Below, one piece after another: positions 27,406 to 35,461 of a stretch of 64,000 nt of DNA; the first letter of the stretch is position 1; every line of letters begins with the position of its first letter. The notes beneath the pieces were generated by a model. It was not told the DNA's origin, made no database searches, and worked only from the letters and a program-made list of their open reading frames with translations. Made by a program: the position numbers and the translations under genes. The stretch is from JAWMQL01 sp033283165. Lineage in GTDB: Bacteria; Pseudomonadota; Gammaproteobacteria; Pseudomonadales; Halieaceae. The DNA lies in contig JAWMQL010000001.1 of NCBI GenBank assembly GCA_033283165.1, positions 744,001 to 808,000 of the forward strand. The letters are read 5' to 3'.

Positions 27406-28386
27406 TCAGGGCAGCAGGTGAGAGACCGCATCCCGCTCCTCGGTCAGTTCCTGTTCCGTGGCGGTCATTTTCGCCCGGCTGAATTCGCCGACTTCGACTC
27501 CCTGCACGATGCTCCAGTCGCCGTTGGCGCAGCGGCAGGGGAAGGAGTAGATCAGTCCCTCGGTGATGTCGTAGGAGCCGTCCGAATAAACACCCATGGA
27601 TACCCAGTCGTCGCCCTCGGTCCCCAACGCCCAGGAACGCATGTGGTCGATGGCCGCATTGGCGGCTGAAGCCGCGGAAGAGGCGCCCCGGGCCTTGATG
27701 ATCGCGGCGCCACGCTGCTGGACGACCGGGATGAAATCGCTCTCATACCAGTCCTGGTCGACCAGTTCGATAGCGGGCTGGCCGGCTACCCGGGTATTGA
27801 AAAGGTCGGGATACTGGGTGGCTGAGTGGTTGCCCCAGATGGTCATCTGCTTTACGTCATTGACTGTTTTGCCCGTTTTCTGGGCGATCTGGGTCATGGC
27901 GCGGTTGTGGTCCAGGCGGGTCATGGCGGTGAAATTGCGCGGGTCGATGTCAGGCGCATTGCGCTGGGTGATCAGGGCGTTGGTATTGGCCGGGTTGCCC
28001 ACTACCAGTACCTTGATGTCCCTGCTGGCGTTGTCGTTAATGGCCTTGCCCTGCACTGAAAAAATGGCGGCATTGGCTTCCAGCAGGTCCTTGCGTTCCA
28101 TGCCCGGGCCACGGGGGCGGGCACCGACCAGCAGGGCGTAATCAGCGTCCTTGAACGCAGTAGCGGGATCATCGGTACAGACAATACCCGCGAGTAGCGG
28201 GAATGCACAGTCGTCCAGTTCCATGCGCACGCCTTCCAATGCCTCCATGGCGGGCGTGATATCCAGCAGCTGCAGGATCACCGGCTGGTCGTCGCCGAGC
28301 ATGGCGCCGGAAGCGATGCGGAAAAGCAGTGCATAACCGATCTGGCCGGCGGCACCGGTAACTGTTACGCGAACAGGTGTCTTCAT
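27406..28386 (-). CDS. mdh: Malate dehydrogenase (type 2)
   Basis: A 326-residue NAD-dependent malate dehydrogenase of the cytosolic-like/type 2 group. It has the Rossmann motif VTVTGAAGQIGYALLF, the substrate-binding arginines in LLVGARPRGPGMERKDLL, VVGNPANTNALI, and the catalytic histidine in IWGNHSATQYPD. The ATG at 28386 follows AGAGGAA, and the length is exactly that of the family. The open frame extends upstream into palindromic DNA and should be ignored. Oxidises malate in the TCA cycle, whose gltA and sdh genes lie at the other end of the window. It has its own terminator. Confidence 0.95.
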   Translation of the reverse strand: MKTPVRVTVTGAAGQIGYALLFRIASGAMLGDDQPVILQLLDITPAMEALEGVRMELDDCAFPLLAGIVCTDDPATAFKDADYALLVGARPRGPGMERKDLLEANAAIFSVQGKAINDNASRDIKVLVVGNPANTNALITQRNAPDIDPRNFTAMTRLDHNRAMTQIAQKTGKTVNDVKQMTIWGNHSATQYPDLFNTRVAGQPAIELVDQDWYESDFIPVVQQRGAAIIKARGASSAASAANAAIDHMRSWALGTEGDDWVSMGVYSDGSYDITEGLIYSFPCRCANGDWSIVQGVEVGEFSRAKMTATEQELTEERDAVSHLLP

Positions 28387-28521
28387 TCTCAGTATTCCTC
28401 TGCGGTTCAAGGGGGGGTCGTAATTTCGGGGCGCACATTGTCGTGGCAAACTGCCCAAAAAACAACCCGCGGTCCACCAAAGCCCGATTCCCCAGACTTG
28501 ACGATATGCTACCGGTCCGGA

Positions 28522-28625
28522 GTACGGGTAGAGCTTCCCGGGGACCGCCAAAAAGCGGCCATCCATGGCGGGCTCGGGCTCGGCCGTCCATGGCCTCGCA
28601 CGCCCCCGGGAAGCTCTACCCGTAC
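28522..28625. repeat. Large palindromic element A in the mdh-ttcA gap
   Basis: A perfect 22-bp inverted repeat (28522-28543 against 28604-28625, starting GTACGGGTAGAG) encloses a 60-bp GC-rich loop. The loop contains smaller imperfect inverted repeats around two CCATGG-type cores (GGCCATCCATGG and GTCCATGGCC). With element B it fills most of the ~500 bp between the divergent mdh and ttcA genes (28387-28883), in which I find no gene. It resembles a palindromic intergenic repeat or MITE-like unit. No flanking target duplication is evident. Confidence 0.75.
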
Positions 28626-28680
28626 CCCGTCCCTGGTTCCCGACGCAACTCGGGAGAGTCTGGCATCGGGCTGTGATGGA

Positions 28681-28796
28681 GGATTGGGGCCTGATGTGGC
28701 CTGCCAGGGATGTCGGCGGCCATGGAGGGCCGCCGTCAAGCAGCCATGGACGGCACGCTTTTGCGTTCCCAGGCAGGGCACATCAGGCCCCGATCC
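28681..28796. repeat. Large palindromic element B in the mdh-ttcA gap
   Basis: Arms of 30 bp at 28681-28710 and 28767-28796 match at 27 of 30 positions (core GGGGCCTGATGTG). They enclose a 56-bp loop with its own perfect stem GGCGGCC/GGCCGCC (28714-28733 region) and GCCGTC/GACGGC. The loop shares CCATGGACGGC with element A in opposite orientation, suggesting the two belong to one family. It ends about 88 bp before the ttcA start and could form a cruciform in DNA or a very stable RNA hairpin in the ttcA leader. Confidence 0.72.
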
Positions 28797-28883
28797 GGCG
28801 GCGATTGTCCGAGCGTAGAGGTGGACTCCACCGGGGGTGGGCAAGTAAAATGCGCGCCGAATCGAGGACCGACGGGCATCATT

Positions 28884-29726
28884 GTGCGCGAGTTGTCACG
28901 CAAGGAAAAAACCGAATTCAACAAGCTGCAGAAACGGCTGCGGCGCAACGCCGGAAACGCCATCGCCGATTACAACATGATCGAGGAGGGCGACAGGGTG
29001 ATGGTGTGCCTGTCCGGTGGCAAGGACTCCTACGCCATGCTCGACGTGTTGATGAGCCTGCAGCGCAATGCGCCGGTTCGGTTCGAACTGGTCGCGGTCA
29101 ACCTGGACCAGAAGCAACCCGGCTTTCCGGAGGAGATACTGCCGGCGTACCTGGAGCAGCTCGGGGTGCCCTTCTATATCCTTGAGAAGGATACCTACAG
29201 CATCGTCCGGGAGGTGATTCCCGCAGGCAAGACCACCTGCGGGCTGTGTTCGCGCCTGCGGCGCGGCAGCCTGTACGGGTTTGCCAATGAGATCGGTGCC
29301 AGCAAGATCGCGCTGGGACACCATCGCGACGATATCGTCGAAACCCTGTTTCTCAATATGTTTTTCAACGGCAGCCTGAAGGCCATGCCGCCCAAGCTGC
29401 TCAGCGACGACCGCAGAAATGTGGTCATCCGGCCACTGGCTTATTGCAAGGAGCGGGATCTGGCCGCGTACGCGGACTACAAGGCGTTTCCGATCATTCC
29501 CTGCAACCTGTGCGGTTCGCAGGAGAACCTGCAGCGGGTCCAGGTCAAAAAGATGCTGGCCGGGTGGGAACGCGAGTACCCCGGTCGCACGGAAACCATC
29601 TTCCGCAGCATTCGCAACGTCGCGCCCTCGCAGCTGGCCGATGCCGGGCTGTTCGATTTCGACGGCCTGCGCGCGGAAACTGACCGGGACCTGCATATTC
29701 CCGCAATCCAGGTAGTCAACCTCTAG
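28884..29726 (+). CDS. ttcA: tRNA 2-thiocytidine biosynthesis protein TtcA
   Basis: A protein of about 280 residues that thiolates C32 of certain tRNAs. It has the PP-loop VMVCLSGGKDSYAMLD (~39-54), the cluster/persulfide cysteines in CGLCSRLRRG (~C119, C122), GHHRDDIVETLFLNMFF, and a further Cys in PCNLCGSQENLQR. Alignment with the E. coli N-terminus (KLQKRLRRN, AIADYNMIEEGD) supports a GTG start at 28884 rather than the longer frame, which runs into element B. It is followed at once by ccmA, whose GTG overlaps the TAG by one base, so ttcA may be the first gene of the ccm transcript. Confidence 0.93.
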   Translation: MRELSRKEKTEFNKLQKRLRRNAGNAIADYNMIEEGDRVMVCLSGGKDSYAMLDVLMSLQRNAPVRFELVAVNLDQKQPGFPEEILPAYLEQLGVPFYILEKDTYSIVREVIPAGKTTCGLCSRLRRGSLYGFANEIGASKIALGHHRDDIVETLFLNMFFNGSLKAMPPKLLSDDRRNVVIRPLAYCKERDLAAYADYKAFPIIPCNLCGSQENLQRVQVKKMLAGWEREYPGRTETIFRSIRNVAPSQLADAGLFDFDGLRAETDRDLHIPAIQVVNL

Positions 29727-30334
29727 TGGCCCCGGCCACACCGCTGCTGACCGCCCGTGGACTCGGTCTGGAGCGGGGCGGGCGGACATTATTCACCAGT
29801 CTCGATTTCGAGGTACGTGCGGGCCAATTGGTGCAGATCGAGGGCGCCAACGGCGCGGGCAAGACCAGCCTGATCCGAATCCTCGCGGGGCTGTCGCGCT
29901 ACGGTTTCGACGGCGATGTGCAACGCCAGGTTGCGCTGCTGTACCTGGGTCACCAGCCCGCGGTGAAGGCCATGCTCACGCCGCGGGAGAACCTGGCCTG
30001 GCATGCAGACGGCCTGGGCAGCTATGGTGACCCGGAAATCGAGCGGGCGCTGGAGGCCGTCGGGCTGTACGGTTACGAGGACCTGCCCAGTCACACCCTG
30101 TCTGCCGGACAGCACCGGCGTGTCAACCTGGCCCGGCTGTACCTGGCCGAGGCGCCCCTGTGGCTGCTGGACGAGCCCTTCACGGCGATTGACCGGCAGG
30201 GCGTCACGCAGCTGGAGCAGTTATTCGTGCGGCACGTGGAGCGGGGTGGCGCGGTGGTGCTGACCTCGCACCAGTCACTGCAGATCGAGCATCCCGTGCG
30301 CCGCCTCAACCTGCTATCGGGTATGGCGGCATGA
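29726..30334 (+). CDS. ccmA: Heme exporter ATP-binding protein CcmA
   Basis: A 202-residue ABC ATPase of cytochrome c maturation system I. It has Walker A EGANGAGKTSLIRILAGL, the signature region LSAGQHRRVNLARLYL (a family-typical departure from LSGGQ), Walker B LWLLDEPFTAID and H-loop VVLTSHQSL. With CcmB, CcmC and CcmD it releases holo-CcmE from the heme-loading complex. GTG start at 29726. It overlaps ccmB by ATGA. Confidence 0.93.
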   Translation: MAPATPLLTARGLGLERGGRTLFTSLDFEVRAGQLVQIEGANGAGKTSLIRILAGLSRYGFDGDVQRQVALLYLGHQPAVKAMLTPRENLAWHADGLGSYGDPEIERALEAVGLYGYEDLPSHTLSAGQHRRVNLARLYLAEAPLWLLDEPFTAIDRQGVTQLEQLFVRHVERGGAVVLTSHQSLQIEHPVRRLNLLSGMAA

Positions 30335-31017
30335 GCGAGCCCTCAACCTGGCAGTTCTGCCGGCGACTGCTGCGACGCCAACTGGTGCTGGCGTTCCGGC
30401 GACCGATTGAGATTGCCAACCCGCTGCTGTTTTTCGCCATCGTCGTCGCGCTGTTCCCGCTGGGCCTGGGTCCAGCGCCGGATCGCCTGGCCCAGTTCGC
30501 CCCCGGCATCCTGTGGATTATCGCACTCCTGGCCAACCTGCTGACCTCGGAGACCGTCTTTCGCGGTGACTTTGAGGACGGCAGCCTGGAGCAGTTACTG
30601 TTGGCGCCCCAGCCACTGTACCTGTCGGTACTGGCCTACATCGGTGCCCATTGGCTGGTTACCGGTTTCCTGTTGAGCCTCGTGTCACCGTTGTTCGCCG
30701 TCATGCTGAACCTGCCCGTCCAGGCGGTGGCAACGCTGATAGTCAGCCTGTTGCTGGGCACCGCGGTGCTGAGCCTGGTGGGCTGTATAGGCGCGGCCCT
30801 GACGGTGGGACTGAAGCGCGGTGGCATGCTGATCTCCCTGCTGATCCTGCCGTTTTATATGCCGGTACTGATCTTTGCCAGTAATGCGGTGCAGAACGCC
30901 GTTATCGGAGCCGCGGTAGGGCCGCAGCTGGCGATTATCGGGGCGATGCTGTGCCTGGCCGTCGCCCTGGCGCCCTTTGCCATTGCCGCCGGCCTGCGGA
31001 TCAGCGTGGATACCTGA
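30331..31017 (+). CDS. ccmB: Heme exporter permease CcmB
   Basis: A 228-residue membrane protein with six helices, for example PLLFFAIVVALFPLGLGP and LIVSLLLGTAVLSLVGCIGA. It has the CcmB-typical FRGDFEDGSLEQLLLAPQPL loop around residue 75. It is the membrane partner of CcmA in the CcmABCD complex. It overlaps ccmA by 4 bp. A 78-bp gap then precedes the ccmC ATG. Confidence 0.93.
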   Translation: MSEPSTWQFCRRLLRRQLVLAFRRPIEIANPLLFFAIVVALFPLGLGPAPDRLAQFAPGILWIIALLANLLTSETVFRGDFEDGSLEQLLLAPQPLYLSVLAYIGAHWLVTGFLLSLVSPLFAVMLNLPVQAVATLIVSLLLGTAVLSLVGCIGAALTVGLKRGGMLISLLILPFYMPVLIFASNAVQNAVIGAAVGPQLAIIGAMLCLAVALAPFAIAAGLRISVDT

Positions 31018-31095
31018 TGGCCGTTTGCCTTCGATCAATATTTAACCGTGCAGCGTCCTGTTCCTGCTGCACACAAACTGTATAATTGCCGCCAC

Positions 31096-31842
31096 ATGTG
31101 GTCCTTCTTCCATAAACTCGGTTCACCGCCATGGCTGTATCGCATCTCCGGATCGATACTGCGCTGGCTGCTGCCGATCACCCTGCTGGCCCTGGCCGGT
31201 GGTGTGCTCTGGGCGCTGCTGGTCACGCCGGTGGATTTCCGGCAGGGCAACAGTTACCGCATCATGTACCTCCATGTGCCGGCCGCGATCGTCGCCATGG
31301 CGGGTTATTACATAATGGCCATCGCCGGCGGCATCAGCCTGATCTGGAAAATGAAGATGGCCGACGTGGCGATGAAAGCCTGCGCGCCAGTGGGCGCCGC
31401 ACTGACCTTCCTGGCCCTTGTCAGCGGCGCGGTCTGGGGCAAGCCCACCTGGGGGACCTACTGGGTCTGGGACGCGCGTATCACCTCCGTGTTGATCCTG
31501 TTTTTCCTCTACCTCGGCGTGATTGCCCTGTACGAGGCCTACGACAACAAGGAAGCGGCCAGTAAAGCCTGCGCGGTGCTCAGCCTGGTGGGGATGGTCA
31601 ATATCCCCATCATCTACAAATCTGTCGACTGGTGGTATAGCCTGCACCAGCCCGCGTCCATCAAGTTCACCGGCAACTCCACCATGGATCCGTCCATGCT
31701 GTACCCTTTGCTCTGGATGATTGTGACGTTTTACGCCCTGTTCGCGTGTTGTGTGATGATGAATATGCGCGCCGAGCTGTTGGAGCGGGGTAGTCGAACC
31801 CGCTGGGTCCGGGATCTCGCCACCAGTGGAGAAGTGCGCTGA
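31096..31842 (+). CDS. ccmC: Heme exporter protein CcmC
   Basis: A 248-residue six-helix membrane protein with the tryptophan-rich heme-handling motif WGKPTWGTYWVWDARITSVL (~117-136) and the periplasmic His residues of the family (YLHVPAAIVAM and the later SLHQPASIKF). CcmC loads heme onto CcmE. The ATG at 31096 (MWSFFHKLGSPPWLYR) matches CcmC N-termini. The in-frame GTG at 31048 gives an unsupported extension. Its TGA overlaps the ccmD ATG by one base. Confidence 0.93.
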   Translation: MWSFFHKLGSPPWLYRISGSILRWLLPITLLALAGGVLWALLVTPVDFRQGNSYRIMYLHVPAAIVAMAGYYIMAIAGGISLIWKMKMADVAMKACAPVGAALTFLALVSGAVWGKPTWGTYWVWDARITSVLILFFLYLGVIALYEAYDNKEAASKACAVLSLVGMVNIPIIYKSVDWWYSLHQPASIKFTGNSTMDPSMLYPLLWMIVTFYALFACCVMMNMRAELLERGSRTRWVRDLATSGEVR

Positions 31843-32036
31843 TGTATTTTGATTCCCTGGCCGCAGCGCTGCAGATGGACGGTCACGGTATTTATGTCTG
31901 GCCCGTCTACGCCCTGGGCGTGCTGATCATCAGCGCACTGGTGGCGCTGCCCCGACGCCGGGAGCGGCAGTTGCTGCGGCGACTGGCAGGGGATATCAGA
32001 CGCCAGGGCGGCGCCCGGGCCAGCGAGGAAGAGTGA
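31842..32036 (+). CDS. ccmD: Heme exporter protein CcmD
   Basis: A 64-residue protein with one membrane helix (GIYVWPVYALGVLIISALVA) followed by a basic cytoplasmic stretch (LPRRRERQLLRRLAGDIRRQ), as expected for CcmD. It stabilises the interaction of CcmE with CcmC and CcmAB. Position and size, directly between ccmC and ccmE, make the call secure despite weak sequence conservation. Confidence 0.9.
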   Translation: MYFDSLAAALQMDGHGIYVWPVYALGVLIISALVALPRRRERQLLRRLAGDIRRQGGARASEEE

Positions 32037-32042
32037 GGCTTT

Positions 32043-32483
32043 ATGCACCCTATACGTAAGCAAAGACTGATGATCGTACTGTTCGTGGTGCTCTTTTCCA
32101 GCGCCGCGGTGGGCCTGGTAACCTACGCTCTGCGGGGCAATATCAACCTGTTTTTCCCGCCGGCGGAGATCGTGGCCGGCAAGGCGCCGGTGGGCCAGCC
32201 TATCCGGGTCGGGGGAATGGTGGTAGAGGGCAGCGTGCAGCGTTCTTCGGACAGCCTGCAGATACGGTTCGACATAACTGACAACAAGGCGACGGTGCCG
32301 GTCGTCTACAGGGGTATCCTGCCCGACCTGTTTGCCGAGGGGCAGGGCGCGGTTGCCTCGGGAACGCTGGATGAAAACGGCCTGGTTACCGCCACCGAGG
32401 TGCTGGCCAAGCACGATGAGAACTACATGCCGCCGGAGGTGGCTGAAGCGATGCAAGAAGCTCACGTCGAGGCAAACCCGTGA
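32043..32483 (+). CDS. ccmE: Cytochrome c maturation heme chaperone CcmE
   Basis: A 146-residue periplasmic heme chaperone with an N-terminal anchor (LMIVLFVVLFSSAAVGLVTY), an OB-fold (RVGGMVVEGSVQR, FDITDNKATVPVVYRGILPD) and the heme-attaching histidine H124 in LAKHDENYMP, including the conserved tyrosine. Its stop overlaps the ccmF GTG by 4 bp (GTGA). Confidence 0.95.
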   Translation: MHPIRKQRLMIVLFVVLFSSAAVGLVTYALRGNINLFFPPAEIVAGKAPVGQPIRVGGMVVEGSVQRSSDSLQIRFDITDNKATVPVVYRGILPDLFAEGQGAVASGTLDENGLVTATEVLAKHDENYMPPEVAEAMQEAHVEANP

Positions 32484-34462
32484 TCCCCGAGTTCGGGCAT
32501 TTCGCCCTTATCGTCGGTCTGTCCCTGGCCCTGATGCTGGCGGTTGTCCCGGCGCTGGGCGCCTGGCGCGGGGACCGCCGCAGTATGGCCCTGGCCCCGG
32601 GCCTGGCGCTGGGCATGCTGGTGTTTGTCGCGGTGAGTTTTGCCTGCCTTGCCATCGCCTTTCTGCAGGACGATTTCTCGGTAAAAGTGGTGGCCAACAA
32701 CAGCAACAGCCTGTTGCCACCGATCTACAAGTTCTCCGCCGTATGGGGTAATCACGAGGGATCACTGCTGCTGTGGGCGCTGATTCTATGCTTCTGGACG
32801 GCGGCCGTGGCCCTGTTCAGCACCAACCTGCCGCAGGTGGTCGTGGCGCGGGTATTGTCGGTGATGGGCGCCGTGGGCGTTGGTTTCATGTCCTTCTCCC
32901 TGCTGACATCCAATCCCTTCGAGCGCCTGCTCCCGGGCACCCCGGCGGATGGTAACGATCTCAACCCCCTGCTGCAGGACCCCGGACTGATTATTCACCC
33001 ACCGCTGCTCTACATGGGTTACGTGGGCTTCTCCGTGGCATTTTCGTTCGCTATCGCGGCGCTGCTGGGTGGACGCCTCGACGCCAGCTGGGCACGATGG
33101 TCACGACCCTGGACCAATGTCGCCTGGGCCTTTCTCAGCCTCGGGATCATGCTCGGCAGCTGGTGGGCATACTACGAACTCGGCTGGGGCGGCTGGTGGT
33201 TCTGGGACCCGGTCGAGAATGCCTCGTTCATGCCCTGGCTGGCGGGAACGGCGCTGATTCACTCCCTGGCTGCGACCGAGAAACGCGGCCTGTTCAAGAG
33301 CTGGACGGTGCTGCTGGCGATTTTTGCGTTCTCCCTGAGCCTGCTGGGTACCTTCCTGGTGCGCTCGGGCGTACTGACCTCGGTGCACGCTTTCGCCACT
33401 GACCCCGCGCGGGGTATGTTCATCCTGTTGTTCCTGGCGGTGGTGATCGGGGGTTCCCTGACCTTGTACGCGCTGCGCGCGCCAGCGGTCAGCTCGCGGG
33501 TCTCTTTTGACTGGATTTCCCGGGAATTGTTGATGCTGGTTAACAATGTGGTGTTCCTGGTCGCCACGCTGACCGTCCTGTTCGGCACCCTGTTTCCGCT
33601 CATCATGGACGCCCTGGGGCAGGGTAAATACTCGGTGGGGCCACCCTATTTCAATGCCGTATTCGTGCCGCTGATGGCGCTGCTGGTGCCGTTCATGGGC
33701 ATTGGTCCCGTGTCGCGCTGGAAGCGCGACCAGGCCCAGCGCTGGAAAGCGGAATTGCTATTGCCCGGCCTGGCAGCGCTGGCCTGTGGCCTGACCCTGC
33801 CGTTACTGCAGGATGGCGACTACAATCCCTGGGTCGCTGCGGCCCTGGTTCTCGCCGGGTGGTTACTGTTCGGCATGTTGCGGGACCTGTACAAGAGGGT
33901 GCGGGCGGGTACCTCCATAGGGCAGGGCCTGCGCCGCCAGACGGCCAGCTACTGGGGTATGTTCGCGGCCCACCTGGGCTTCGCCGCCGCGATCGTCGGG
34001 GTGGTGCTCACCAGTCAGTACAGCGTCGAGCACGACCTCAAGATGAGCCCCGGCGACACCGAGAGCCTGGCCGGCTATGACTTTCGCTTCGTGGAGCTGA
34101 AACCTTTCCGCGGGCCGAACTTTGTCGCTGACGAAGCCCGCTTCCGCGTCACCCGCGACGGGGTTCTGGTGGCGGAACTGGCGCCGCAGAAGCGCCGCTA
34201 TCTCGCCAGTGGCCAGGTGATGACGGAGGCCGCGATCGATCCGGGACTGTTCCGCGACCTGTACGTGGCCATGGGCGAGCCGGTGGGCGAGGAGGGGGCC
34301 TGGGCTATCCGCCTGCATTACAAGCCCATGGTCCGCTGGATGTGGCTGGGCGCAATCCTGATGGCTCTCGGCGGATTCACCACGATCTTTGACCGGCGCT
34401 ACCGCCACCTGCGCACTGCGAAAAATCCGGGCCTGGTTCAGGGAGCCGCCCATGGGGCCTAG
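32480..34462 (+). CDS. ccmF: Cytochrome c heme lyase subunit CcmF
   Basis: A 660-residue polytopic membrane protein with the WWD motif GWGGWWFWDPVENASFMPWL (~234-253) that holds heme, further conserved histidine regions (NHEGSLLLWALI, DPGLIIHPPLLYMGYVG), and a C-terminal periplasmic segment before the last helix. It ligates heme from holo-CcmE to apocytochrome c together with CcmH and CcmI. GTG start at 32480, coupled to ccmE. The end overlaps the ccmG start by 11 bp. Confidence 0.95.
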   Translation: MIPEFGHFALIVGLSLALMLAVVPALGAWRGDRRSMALAPGLALGMLVFVAVSFACLAIAFLQDDFSVKVVANNSNSLLPPIYKFSAVWGNHEGSLLLWALILCFWTAAVALFSTNLPQVVVARVLSVMGAVGVGFMSFSLLTSNPFERLLPGTPADGNDLNPLLQDPGLIIHPPLLYMGYVGFSVAFSFAIAALLGGRLDASWARWSRPWTNVAWAFLSLGIMLGSWWAYYELGWGGWWFWDPVENASFMPWLAGTALIHSLAATEKRGLFKSWTVLLAIFAFSLSLLGTFLVRSGVLTSVHAFATDPARGMFILLFLAVVIGGSLTLYALRAPAVSSRVSFDWISRELLMLVNNVVFLVATLTVLFGTLFPLIMDALGQGKYSVGPPYFNAVFVPLMALLVPFMGIGPVSRWKRDQAQRWKAELLLPGLAALACGLTLPLLQDGDYNPWVAAALVLAGWLLFGMLRDLYKRVRAGTSIGQGLRRQTASYWGMFAAHLGFAAAIVGVVLTSQYSVEHDLKMSPGDTESLAGYDFRFVELKPFRGPNFVADEARFRVTRDGVLVAELAPQKRRYLASGQVMTEAAIDPGLFRDLYVAMGEPVGEEGAWAIRLHYKPMVRWMWLGAILMALGGFTTIFDRRYRHLRTAKNPGLVQGAAHGA

Positions 34463-34994
34463 GCTCAAGCTCTTCCTGCCGCTGGTCATCTTCGCATCCC
34501 TGGCCCTGTTCCTGTACCGGGGCCTGGACCTGGATCCAAGGGCTCTCCCCTCCGCGCTGATCGATCGACCGGTGCCGGAGTTCAGCCTGCCGGTGCTGGG
34601 TCAGGAGCGCCTGGTCGGCCCCGCGGATGTCATCGGCGAACCGGCCCTGTTCAACGTCTGGGCCACCTGGTGTATTTCCTGCCGGGTAGAGCACCCCTAC
34701 CTGCAGCAACTCGCCGACCGGGGTGTGGTTATTTACGGCGTGAACTACAAGGACGAGAGCGCCGCGGCCCAGCGATGGCTGGACGAGTTGGGCGACCCCT
34801 ACCGCCTGAACATCGTCGATGCGGAGGGCACCCTGGGAATCGACCTGGGCGTGTACGGCGCACCGGAAACCTACTTCGTGGACGCGGCCGGGGTGATTCG
34901 TTACCGCCACGTGGGAATCATCGATGAAAAAACCTGGAATACGGTGTTAGAGCCGGTTTACCGCGAAATGCAGGTCGAGAGGAGCGCACCGTGA
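34452..34994 (+). CDS. ccmG: Thiol:disulfide interchange protein DsbE/CcmG
   Basis: A 180-residue membrane-anchored thioredoxin-like protein with an N-terminal helix (LFLPLVIFASLALFLYRGLD), active site WATWCISC (C74, C77) and the downstream cis-proline region GVYGAPETYFVD. It keeps the apocytochrome CXXCH cysteines reduced. ATG 34452 overlaps the ccmF stop. A longer frame reaches back into ccmF but lacks the natural N-terminus. Confidence 0.93.
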   Translation: MGPRLKLFLPLVIFASLALFLYRGLDLDPRALPSALIDRPVPEFSLPVLGQERLVGPADVIGEPALFNVWATWCISCRVEHPYLQQLADRGVVIYGVNYKDESAAAQRWLDELGDPYRLNIVDAEGTLGIDLGVYGAPETYFVDAAGVIRYRHVGIIDEKTWNTVLEPVYREMQVERSAP

Positions 34995-35461
34995 GCTGGA
35001 AAGTACTGCTGGGTCCCCTGCTGGGCCTGTTCTTGTCCGCACCCGTCGCCGCGGTCATCGAGACTTACGAATTTTCGAATCCGGAGCTGGAGCAGCGATA
35101 CCAGGACCTCAGCTTCGAGTTGCGCTGTCCCAAGTGCCAGAACCAGAACATCGCCGATTCCAACGCGCCCATTGCCCAGGACCTGCGCCGCCTGCTGTAC
35201 CAGCAGTTGGAGGCCGGGGCCAGCGACGAGGAAATCCTGGAGTACATGGTGGCCCGTTATGGCGAGTTCGTCCGCTACCGGCCCAGTTTCAGCAGCTCGA
35301 CTGCCGTGCTGTGGCTGGCGCCCCTGATCCTGTTGCTGCTGGCACTGGGCGTGGCGCTGTTTGCCGTGCGCAGCCGGCGCCCTGCCGCGACCGAGCCGCT
35401 GAGCGAGGAAGAACGCCAGAAAGTCCGTGAACTGCTGGCCCGGGGGGATCGCAAGGCGTGA
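34991..35461 (+). CDS. ccmH: Cytochrome c-type biogenesis protein CcmH (CycL)
   Basis: A 156-residue periplasmic thiol protein with a signal/anchor, the LRCPKCQNQN motif (C46, C49), the family segment ADSNAPIAQDLRRLLYQQL and EYMVARYGEFVRYRPSF, then a helix (AVLWLAPLILLLLALGVALF). It works with CcmG on apocytochrome thiols. This is the split form, with CcmI encoded separately. GTG start at 34991 overlaps ccmG, and its stop overlaps the ccmI GTG. Confidence 0.93.
   Translation: MSWKVLLGPLLGLFLSAPVAAVIETYEFSNPELEQRYQDLSFELRCPKCQNQNIADSNAPIAQDLRRLLYQQLEAGASDEEILEYMVARYGEFVRYRPSFSSSTAVLWLAPLILLLLALGVALFAVRSRRPAATEPLSEEERQKVRELLARGDRKA

Noticed and set aside
28169..28883. Short open frames in the mdh-ttcA gap, including an N-terminal extension of ttcA from 28710
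   Set aside because: They consist of palindromic repeat DNA and overlap both elements. TtcA homologues begin at the GTG/KEK segment instead.
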